Shown piece by piece: positions 22,996 through 34,600 of a DNA stretch of 64,000 nucleotides. The number at the start of each line of letters is the position of its first letter. Positions within the stretch are counted from its first letter, which is position 1. The notes beneath the pieces are model-generated. The model was not told where the DNA came from and searched no databases. It was given only the letters and a program-made list of their open reading frames with translations. A program made the position numbers and the translations under genes. The DNA comes from Coturnix japonica (lineage: Eukaryota > Chordata > Aves > Galliformes > Phasianidae): contig NC_029532.1 in the NCBI RefSeq assembly GCF_001577835.2, forward strand, positions 4,092,001 to 4,156,000, written 5' to 3'.

Positions 22996-25609
22996 AGGAG
23001 AAACCTTGTAATGATTTCAGCGTCCCTTCAAACACGTCAGAAACGGGTTTTCATCTGAATTTCAGCTTCTTATGTCATTAATGATGCACAGAGTGGTTTA
23101 AGAAGCTTGTCTTTCAGTGTGATCCTCTGCTTCTTGCAGCTGTGCCCTGCTGAAGCTAGTGGGATATCTAGATTTAGATCCAGGAAATATCAGTCCCATC
23201 TTCTGAGACAGATCCACGGCAGGGCATTACTTCTGCTCAGTCTTTAATAGGCACTTTCATTTGAGGCCCTTTCCTTTGGTAAGACAGAAGGAGAAAAGGG
23301 CTGCTTGCAAATACTGAAATGACAGTGCTGTAGTATCAGTGGTTCAAGGCATTGCAGATGGGAAAGTAACTCATCCCCCAGCACAGATGTTGATCCAGCA
23401 AGGGGGGAGGACTACATTGGCAAAAAAACCAAACCCATATTTTTTCAAAGTAAAAAGAATAGAAGTAGCTGTTGTTTCAGCAAGGTGTGGTCTTTTGTGC
23501 AGTATTTACAGTCATTCACGCTCTGATAATACTGCTTATCCTCTTGCAATTTTCCAGTCTACCTCACAGCAGAGGAGTAAGAGAGCAGGAATGTGTGTTC
23601 ACAGGTTTGTAGTGCTCCCACTGTTCCTTTAGAGTCGCGCTCCATTCAGGATTCTTCTCAAAGATCAACTAAATCCATGTAAATGATGTGAAAGTGGCAG
23701 TTCATACAATCACTGGCTGTGCAGGTGAGTTTCAGTTAAATTTTCCATTGTAAAGTTTATTTAGGTGTATGAAGCTTTAGAACAATATCCATTTAGAAGG
23801 AACTGAAGCAGTTTTGGCTCATGTCTTTCTTGAAGCAGATGAGAATATTTTTCTCTAAACTTATTTAGTGCAAAATTCTTCATGTCTGTTTACCAAGGCA
23901 CTTTGATCGTGTCTGAGATCATAAAAGTAGCAATTATGATCAGATGTTTCCCTCTAACAGTACAAGCCATCCAATCTGCAATGCATCTTGTTTACTGTGA
24001 TGTCTCAGCAGTCTCGTCTTGAAGGGTGTGCAGTTTAAATATTAAATTCCTATTGCTGAAATAGCAGTAGAAGCAATAGAATTCTTCGTTACCGTTTAGT
24101 TTTACTAAATACAAATGAAAGGAGCTTGGATTCTGGCAGACTTATCAGAAGTAGTGCTTAGAAAACGTTCCTATGCAAAAATTGTACGCTGACGTTTGTG
24201 TATCATCTTTTACTGTCTCAGTTGAGCATGAAAACACTGTTACAAGATCATTCTTTCACATAACAGAGATGGCACAGATCTGAGTAACACTGCACTAAGA
24301 AGAAAAATGCAAGAGTATCAGTAAAGGTGCAGTATTGTTATTGAAGGAACAATGGCTGATCCAGCGGACAAACAGCAGAAGGTGCCTGCATGTTCGTAGC
24401 TTTCTTCCTGCTTTTCAAGTGTTTCTGTGTTTTCTAAAAGCAGAACAATGTGAAAGAAGGGATATTCTGCAGCTGTTTTTCCTTCGGCACTAACAGATTT
24501 GAATTCTGTGGGCCAAAACCAGAAGTGAGTTCTGGAATTGCAGGTCAGAAATATTCCTGTTTATCCATAACTTAGGCCAAACACGTTCTGCATAAATATG
24601 TGGTTTCTGAAAGCAAGTTATACAACCATGTTAGATTTAACATGTGTGCTTAGAGGAGAATAGGCACGCGGCCCTTTGCCTAGTGAACAGAAGGTCAGCA
24701 TCTGTTTCTTTTCCTCAGCTGCAAAGTAAAGGTACAATCAACTGTTGTGCTAAATGCACAGGCAATTCCTTCCCATCTCAGCAAAGGGTAAGGATACCTA
24801 AAGGTGAAGTTCACAAGACCTGTGCAAGACAAGTGCTGTGGAAGCTTTGAGTGGGGAGCTTTACACATTCTGAAGATGAAGGGATGGGCCCACAAACAGC
24901 AAGCTTAAACAAAAAGCCCAGAACAAAGCAAACAAAGCTGCCTCAGCTTATAGTGAGTAGTATGCTGTAATTGGGTCAGTGCAATGGAAAGATCTCAGCA
25001 TCTTAAAGATAGAGGAAGGGAACGTTTCCAGGGTTGCAAAGTATGTAACGATAAGGTGCTTGGGATAGGTAGTACAGTGCACTTCTAACAAGACTGGATC
25101 TGCTCTGACTTCTTTCTTCTCTTTGTTCAATGGTGATGTTTTGCTGGAGTAAGAGAACTCTTCAGACAAGTTTCAAAGATGCTGCGCTCTTCAGAAGCCT
25201 AAACCAGGAAAAGCCTTGGTCTTGCAGTAGTCCCATCATATAATAAACATTCCCTGCTTTTCCTGGAGAACTACCTTCTTCACCAAGTGATGTAGATACT
25301 GGTAAGGACTGTGCTTTCTCTGTATTCTGTTACAGTAAGTTCCATAAAAAGATTTTAGTCCTCTTTGAGGACAGGAAGGTGCACTTAGCAGTGATGGGAG
25401 AGGACTAGTCAGTTCTGCTTTAGCTTTATCAACGTTTCCTCTTGCCCCACAGTTTAATATCTGTAGATATTAGATTCTGTCTTGCTGAAAACAAATGATA
25501 CCCTCCTAGATTCCAGTCAGGACAGGCTGTCCCCTCAATAATTTTCTGAGGAACTTCAGTGCATGAAAGACAGCCCCTCTTGTTGGGGATTTTACATTGT
25601 ATTTGCCTC
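22996..25609. other. Region downstream of CRAT, mostly without recognised genes
   Basis: Contains the CRAT 3' UTR on the minus strand. A minus-strand AATAAA lies at 23756-23761, 1.85 kb past the CRAT stop. Some short minus-strand open segments look faintly protein-like (for example SEEFSYSSKTSPLNKEKK near 25.1 kb) but lack paired splice sites. Confidence 0.5.
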
Positions 25610-28600
25610 TTACAGTTTGGATTTGGGAGTAGATTGGAGCAAGCTCCTCATGTCTAGCAGTGCTTTCTCAAGATAATGTGCCATACGATCTGCGTTTGTG
25701 TCAGCGCAGCTGTTGAATGCTGAAATGGCAAAGTTGATATGCTCATCCATAGGGTTGTAACAGATTCCATAACCATCTGGAACCACGGGACCAAAACACA
25801 TCACACAGTCTGTCTTTGCTGGGACCTGTGGAGACAATGTAATTAAACTTATAACAAGCCAGGCAAAAATGTAGCTATCAAGCGGTAACTGTGTCAACAG
25901 TAGAGGAAACTCAGGGTAAGGTTTGAAAGAGAACCTTCTGCTCAGCTCCCCTACCAGCACACACATCTTGGGTTCTGCTGTGCAGTAGCAATGGGATTTG
26001 TGCCTCTGCAAAGGAGAAAATGTAAGCTTCTAATAAGTCACAAGCAGAACTTGTTCAGTAAGAACCAGAGCACAGCAGAATCTAACTACAACTGGTACCA
26101 CGTGCAGGTAGGCACCGAATGCTTTTGGTTATCTCAGCCTCAGTTATGCTTGTTTTGTGGAGTGGAGAGGGACTTTATTGGGATTGGTATCAGGTTTAAA
26201 ATATTGTGAAGAGATGAGGGAAAAATGTGGGGAAGAAACGCAATGGTAATAAATGTAGACCACTTCAGTCTTTGCTTAAATGAGTCCTACCTGGCTGGTT
26301 GAGAGATTGAAGTGCATTGCAACAGCATATGCTGTGTCCATGAACAATTCAGGCATGCTCACTAAGTCCTCAATAGCTTGAAGCTTCAGGCCCAAGAGGT
26401 GGCGGTCTATTGCATTCCCCCTTATTGCCTGTATAGATGGAAGAGTAAGTGAGAATCTGTCTTGCAGAAAAGTGACACTATCACCATTGGGTTAAAAAAC
26501 AAACAAAAACACCCCAAATCCTTCTAAGTATCCTATAGATCTACAAAGCTAGAATACCGGATATTGCCCTTAGTGAGTCCATCTTGTTTGTAAAGACTGT
26601 GAAGTTAAACACAGCAGTGGAACCAACCTTACAGTTCCTGCCTGTGTGCTTTCTCTGGTTTAAGGTGTTCTTCTGCAGCTGTGGCATTAATCAGAAACAA
26701 TGTCAGTGAAAACAGGAGCTGTTTTGCTATTTGATTTTTCCTATCACAAGGGACACTTAAATGACTAGTTAAAGAGGAGAAAGCATCCAGGCAGTAGCTT
26801 AGAGAGTGAGCTCTATGCAACAGCACTAACGGCCACAACACTGTGCTGCAGAGATAAAGCTCTTTAGGTCTTGTTTGTTTGTTTGTTTGTTTTTACCAGA
26901 CCCCTCATTTATTGTGTAAAACCTCAATGATGGTTGCACGGAGGTCACTTACCATATCTGTGTATTCCCTGTGGGCCTGGGTAGCTCTCCTCAGCAAGTC
27001 TGTTTTCTCCTGGTCCTGAAGGGAACACACACATCTTGAGTTTTTCCTACAGAACAGCTAACCTTGATTTGACTGTTCCTGTAGGATATGGGTATTTCTG
27101 CCTTATGTGTCTATACTAAAATAATGTTAATTTTAAAATCATGTTGTTTGGTTGTGTTATGTCATTCTGAGTGGAGTTCTCCATCCATCAGTGGTAAAAC
27201 TTAGAGCGGCTAAACAAACTATTAGGAGGGAGATGAGATGCTACTTCTCTGAAATCCTCACCGATTTGTCAGGGCTGTCCATGGATTGTACGAACTTAAG
27301 AGACTCAATAGAAGCAGAGCGGATGGTGTCTGTGCGGCCCAAACGGAACATCCTTAGTGAGGCACTCTCATATGTGGGACAGGCATGGCCATACATCCTG
27401 GGAGATGGAGAAGAGTCAAGCTCATGTATTTGATTCTGAAGGTGGGGAGGCTGCAAAGCTACTTGCTGGAGGTCTTACCTGTAATATGCTAACTGCAAGG
27501 CCAGCTGGATAAAAGCATCGGGACTTATCTTCTCTGACTTGGGGAAGGCTTTCCCAAACTGATGAAAGACCATCACTTTGATATCCAGGTCTTCAACCAT
27601 GCTGGAAGGAAAGAGAGAGGAAGCATTCCTTCACCTACTGCTTGTTTTTCAAACATAAATGTATGAACTTGGCTTTCCTGAGGCTGAGAAGGAACAAGCT
27701 ACTTGGATTCCTTCTGTGCAGGCATTGACAGCTCCATCACACTCAGGTTTGTTTAGGCAGCAACATGGAGATGAGCTTTTTTTTGGTCACTGCTGAAAAT
27801 CTGCACTGAGTTAGATGGTCTGTATGTATATTCCAGTGTCCCTAGCTGAATCTGCTGAAGCTTTGGTCTTTCTTAGCAAAAGTAGAATGGATAAATAATT
27901 GCCCCTTTTCCATACCTTTGAGTTTCCTCTTAGCAACTAGTGTGCTTTCCAGCTAGGCTCAATGTTGACCCAGTAAGTCACTGGAAAAACTCCCTAGCAG
28001 CAGTGGTGGAAGGCTGATGTGTTTGAAATGGGGACATGAGTTAAACCTTCCGTCGCTCACCAGAACCTCTCCAGTGCTTTGTACTTACATGTTGAGGTTC
28101 TGTTTTGCCTTCTCTATGTCATTCTTGATTTCTGGAGTTATGTTAAACCGCAGCTTCTTGGGCATTGGCAAAGGAATCATTGGTGATCTTATCAGCTCAG
28201 GTTTCTTCCTGCGTAGAGAAATAATGATGTTTAACCAGCCCTTTGACACAAGACTCAGCTAAGCATAGTGGAACTGGGGCAGAAATGCATAGGAGATTTG
28301 CCACATGCTGCAAAACTCACAATGCCATTGCAATGAGTTTTGAGGAGCGTGAGTGAAATTCTTGGTGGAGCAGTGAAGATGCACGTTCTTGGGGAAACAG
28401 GTGCCATAAAAGATTTTCCTTATTTCAAAAGCTGAGGGAAAGTAGAGCAGGCAGGCAGGACTCACGTGTATTCCACGATATGATCCAGAAGAGCAACGAT
28501 GGGTGGACCTTCAGAGGGAGCGTGCTCATATACGAGACCACAGGAGCCATCTTCAGCAATGATGAACTATGAGAGATCAGGAAGGAAAGTACATAAGAGA

Positions 28601-31600
28601 GATGACTAGTGTTTGAAGCACAAGCTATCCAGAGAGAGATGTTAATATCTCATTGCTCTGTAACAGACTGGACAGCGATCCTATTCCTGCATTCACAGGT
28701 AACGCATAGAAGTCTTTCAGCAGGCCTAGAAAGATCTGATACTTCTGTTAAGAGTTCTGGAAAATTAACTAGGTAGAAGTGTGCCCAATAGCTATATTGG
28801 TGTGCTTAGTGCCCTGGCAATACAGAGTGGTTCAATGGGTCTGATTTTTTCAGTTGCACATGTAATACAGGAATAATATCACCATGTGCTGACTTAACCT
28901 TACTTTTCCATTACCTCAAACATCTCAGCTTTATCCCACCAAGGAAGAGTTCCAAATAGGAACAAAATAACTGAAAACATGAAGACCTCGGCAGAGATGA
29001 CAATCTTTTAAAGAACCATAGCTTCAATCTGTGAGCCAGGATAGACAAACTAATAAAGGGGAAGCTCAAATAGAAGCTGCTTTTGAATGTTCTTGACTGA
29101 ATGGAGAACAGATCAGGATGCTGTGGGATGGCAGCTGATGCTGGGGGGGGAGTGGGGAGAACAAAAAAAACCTGGGCAGCTTCTGGCAGAAACTGGAAGA
29201 GTGACAAGCCTAGGGAAAATAAAAGAAACAGACCTCCCTATGTTTGGGCTGCCTCCAAGCAGACGAGTCATTGTTCACCGCAGGCAGAAAATTGATTTAC
29301 AAGGAACACAAAGAACAGCTACACTGAGTAAGCGTGGGCAGAGACACTAAAAGAAATGCAAAGTCCCTGAAGCAAGGAGGAGTGCTTGAGTTGACAGTAA
29401 GGAAACGAAGGATCTCATACCGTCACCTTCCCTAGCTTATCTCCTCTGTTTCTCCACTCAGAGTTAGAGAAACTTTCCTGCAGAAGGTGTCTTGGATTGG
29501 TTGGCCCCTTCTGGTCTCAGGAAGAAGCTCAGACTCATATTCATAATCTTCTGAGCATCAGCACTTACTTGAAGGGTTTTGTCGAACCATCTGTTCCCAC
29601 TGTTCCAGCGACTGCCTCCACCGTGCAGCATCTGAGCAGCCACGCGACTCTTGTAGATGTCCTCAGACACCCGTGGCATTGGTGCATCGAGGCAGACAGT
29701 ACAAATGCTCTTCTCAATTGTACGTACAGATTCCTTGTTGGTCTTATCTGGGAGAGAAAAGGAACAACAAATAAGAAGAGGGAGTTGAAAAGCTTTCATT
29801 TTGAGTGGACAGAGATTGGAATTTGAAAGAGAAGGTTTGAAGGACCCAGTGTTGGATCCCTACAGTATGTCAATGTAATACTTATTATTTAGGGGTGTAA
29901 AGTGATAGCAGTTGGATTAAAGATGAAGGTATGCTGTTTTCTCAGGCTGGATGGGCCCTGGGCAGCCTGATCTAGAGGGTGGTAACCAGCCCATCCTTAG
30001 GGTTCCTTCTAACTTAAGCCATTCACAGTTCCTACAATCCAACAAGCTCCAGGATTTCAGGTTTAATGCAACAAACTTCAGCCTTCACCCTTCTACAGGT
30101 AGATAAAGCAACGCTCTGCAATGAAATCAAGTTGCTGCTTTGGGATGAAAGTTCATGTATGTGCCCAGAACAAGCTTTTAAAAACCTTCCAAAGGTTGAG
30201 AACTGAACACAGCACAGTGGTGAGGCTGGTATTCAAACATTAGCAGTGTTTGTTAGCACTTGGATGTTAGGAGCTGCACACACCTTTCAGAAGGTTGTTG
30301 TAAGCTTTTGCCCAGCTGTTTCGGTGGTTAGTGGTGAGGATTCCAATAGGTTCTTTGTTTGTTTGGAGGGAGGTGTTCCAGATCTTCTCCAGCTGAATAA
30401 AGATCTGGTCGGTGGTTAGGGGGCTACCATCACTGTTGTACACATCCAGCTCAAAGAACTGGTAGAAGAGAAGAACAGACAAGGATATAGGAAATGAAAG
30501 ATCTTAATTATCCAGCCGCCAAAAGAAGCAGCAACCACTCTGATCAAGTAAGACCTGATCAGATAACGCAGTCTGAAAGCACACCTTTGAAGGACATTCA
30601 GAATTGACAGACCCAACCAAGTCCTGCTTTCCTTGCAGGACATAAATACAGCCCAGGTTTTAAGAAGCTTGGGAGGAATGGTAATAAAGAAGCAGGAGTG
30701 AATCCCTGCTGAGGCAAACCTTGTGGGCAGAGACTTTTTGTTGTTCCCTTTTCTCTGTCAGCACAGCTCACTGAAAGGGACGCATACACCTAAACAAACC
30801 TTGAAAGTCCAGGAGCTGCTGTTACCTGGAAGTTGTGAACCACTGTGATGTGTCTGGACTGCTTCTTGCCCTTGGCGTAGTTGACAATGGAGTCCCGCTT
30901 GGGCCCAGGAATGCGGCAGGATGAAAGGATCTGGAAGTACTGGTTCATGCAGAGGGGTTTCCCACCCATGTACTCCACTGGGAGGGTCTCACTGAAGGTA
31001 CAGCAAGGTATGGAAGAGAAAATATAGCAGTGAGAAGGCCTGCAACCCACACAAAAGACAGGCACAAGACAGCCACTGTGTAGCCACTATCACCTCCTCC
31101 AGCAAAACTTAAATGTGTGTGCTGATGGTATAAAAAAAGGGCCCATCTTTTCCCATTCCTGCTATGTTAGTTGTCTGCTAAGCTGAATCCAGGGCAGATA
31201 ATACTGGGAGATATATTGTTTCCAGTAAAAAAGCTACCTTTTCCACAGTTGGCCCTGATCCTCATCTGAGTTTAGATGTAAAGGTATGATGTTGGTAATG
31301 TGTTGGCAGATACTATTTTGGGAATATAAATAAGGTGTATTCAGTTGGTGCTTAGAAGAGAGGGAGTGGGGAGGAACAAGTTTCTCTAAGGCTGGCTGGA
31401 AGATGAGCAACACCAGAAACCCAAAAGGAGGGAGACAAATTCCTGCAGCCTGAGCTGTAACTTGTTCTGTGGACAAACAGAAGTATGTAACTCCACAAGA
31501 CTGTCTGGCTCAATCCCTCTAAACACGTATGCACGCCAACAAGAGCATTAAGGTAAACGAAGAACATAAAGTAAATCTGTTCTTTAGCAGTGGTAACCTT

Positions 31601-34600
31601 CGCAGATAGCAGCAATGCTGACTACAGTATCTCTTCAACTATGTGCTGTTTTCTCTAAGCTTTTTATTTGGAAGGGAGATTTACTGACTAGGCTCAGCCT
31701 CTATGACAGTAAGGAACACCTGAGAGGTCAGGAAAGTTGCTAACTCACTTGTCTATCATGGTCTTGAAATCCAGGATGCCCTCGATCAGCTTGGCAGCAA
31801 ACCTGGAAAAATATCAAATGTAACAAATTGAGATTCCAACACAGAACAGCTGGAGCAGAGGGGCCAGATAAGGAAGAGGAGTAGCAGAGCCTTCTCTCTG
31901 TACTGTAGAAGTTCACCCATTGTGTCACACTCCTGTTGTGTCCATCTCTGGTTAGCGGATACAGCTGCTCTGGGGTTGTGATTTCAGATTGCTGGATAGT
32001 CCAGCCATTTAGCACTTAAAAAATGATTATTATTACATAACTACGGAATTCTGGACAACTCTCAAGATAGGGTGTAGTCTGAATACCTAAATAGCCCTCT
32101 AAAAGCAGCATTTTCTACTGCCATGTTATGATTTTTGACCCATCCCCATCTTAGCATTAAAACAACATGAAGGGGACTTCTGCCCTTCCCTGGGCAGAGG
32201 CCAGCTCTGAGTTTCAAGTTAAGCTGCATCTGTATATCTCTGTACTGAGGACTCATAGGTGCTGATCTAGTTCCAGCCCACTTCATGTTCTGTTGCTAAT
32301 GCAGCCCTAGGAGCACTCCTCTGGCAATGAAGGATCTGAAGCAAATGCAGGCGTGCTGCATGCTGACACTGAGGTTTTGTGTTCACTAGGATCAACAGAA
32401 ACACTTCCCAGCAGGCAAGGAGGCTGTGACCAGCCACATCAAACTGCTTTGCTTGGGAGTGACAAATTGGCTTTTTCTGACCTGGGAGCTCTCATCCACA
32501 CATGGGAGGAAAGAGGAAGGAGGTCACTGTGACAAGAGGTTGCAGTCAGCTGAACTTCAAAGACTTTAAAGTGGTAACAGCATTTGGCATCTGCATGCAG
32601 TGTCATCCAGATTTGCTCGACCTCCCCATCCCTAGTAAAGATCAAAGTAATTCCAAGAACCTGAGGGCTGTTAAACAAACACAGCACGTGTCTTCCAAGG
32701 TAGTTTGTCTATGATGTTTGTGTAATTCTGTATGGCCCTTGTAAGGCTCACCCTCTGCACTACTGGTCAGGTGTATCCATGGGAGCAGATAGACATGACT
32801 GCAGCAGTGCTCCCCTGGTTGGTTCTTCTCATCTGCAGGGAGCAGCTGGAACTGGGGAAAAGGTAGTCCTGTGTAAAGGTCAGTGCTAAAGTTTTGCAGA
32901 TGGAGTTTGAAACACACGTTTACAGTGGTGGTTAAAAATTAAAGGGAGTCCACAGGGAAGAGAAGATGTGAACCAGACACTGGTTCAGGAATGAGCAAGA
33001 GAATCTGCTGCATGTGGGCAGTGGTGGGCTGCTCTTAGCTGTGGGACACTGATGCTCATTGGCAGAAGACAAAAAGCAGGGCAGAAATTCAAAAAGGAGC
33101 TGGTCATGGAGAGAGAGTGGTGACTGCTGGTTTTCCAAACCATGAATGACATGACAAAACTGGGGACAGTCCCTGCAGCAGGTTCCCTTATCCCTCTAAA
33201 CTAGCAAACTTACACACCCGGGCTAGTCTTTATGCCTCCTTTAATTGCACACACAATCTTACTGCCTTCTGGCTTTTAGTGTGTCAGATATATCCTCACA
33301 ATGCCCCCACTCAGGGAACTGGCTGTCAAGCAAAGACAGAAACTTAAGTTTTGAGTCCCAGTTCTGTGCCTGAATCACCAGACTCTCCACCTTATAACCA
33401 GGGTTTTCCTTACAACCTACCACCCTTTCCTTATCTGTACAGCCCTCTTGCGCAGCATGGACAGGCTACAGCATGCCAGCTATTTCCAGTCAGCCTGAAC
33501 ACCCACCCCAAGTCCAAGAGAGGTAGTTCATCCCACCTGAAGCCCACAGGAAGGCAGAGAAGGACTTTACCTGAGCTGCCCTTGTCGATCCTGAAAATCC
33601 TGCTTAGGTAAAACCACACCAGGGCTGGAGTGAACCACAACTGGCAGGCGATACTCCAGGTAAGCTGTCTTCAACCACCAGTCCGAGAGCTGGCATGGAG
33701 AAAGGCAACATGCAGGCACGGCATCTGCTGCTGTTTGACCCAAGCCAAGCTGAACGCACTCAACATCTTGCCCCCTGTTCTGCCCCACACTTTGCAAGCA
33801 AACTGTTTGGGTTTTATGTTTTGCTTATGGTAGAGGGGTATTGAAGTGAGACACTGGGGGATCTTGATGTAGGGCTCAAAAAGAAAGTTTCCTTCAACCC
33901 CTTAGAGCGAGCTGTATGTTGCCAACAAACTAAGGGCTTCAGTAGCCACAGCCAGGGGTAGTGACTCCCTGTTCTGCTCTAAATCTTTGCTCACCCAAGT
34001 CCTGGTGAGGGTCGTGCACATCTTAGGGAGGTCAGCAGCAGGCTGGTCATGAAGACGGTGCCATAAAAACACAGATCCCAGTGGACATAGTGGAAGCATG
34101 CATCAGGCCTCTCCCTACACACAAAGCCTGGGGCCGGAGACCCAACCTACCCAGTTCTCTGTTTTCTTCGCTCTCCTCTCCAGGCCTTTCTGCAGTCTCT
34201 CCCCAACACCTCCTGGCTTGCGGAACTCAGCCACCAGCTCCTGCGTGTGGTTCAGCTCCTCCTCACTGATGATGGGCTGCAGGGTCAGCAGGTAGCGGTC
34301 CAGCGTCTGCTGAAGTGGTGGCACGGGGAGATGGGGCAGTGCTTCTTGATGAAGTAGAAATCTGCCTGGGATCTTGCCTAATGCTGTTGGCTTCAGCAGG
34401 CCATAGGGCCTGGCCTGTAAAGCACAAAGCAAATGTTGAGACAGAACTTCCCCCTGATGTGCACACAGTCAAACAGCTTAGATCTGGGAGTCCCCATCCC
34501 AGATTCTGAAGGTACACAGCTATCTCAGCAGGGGAACATAGCACATGAAGCAATGCAAGGTGCACATCTATGACTGCGTGCTCTAGCAATCTCTGATCTC

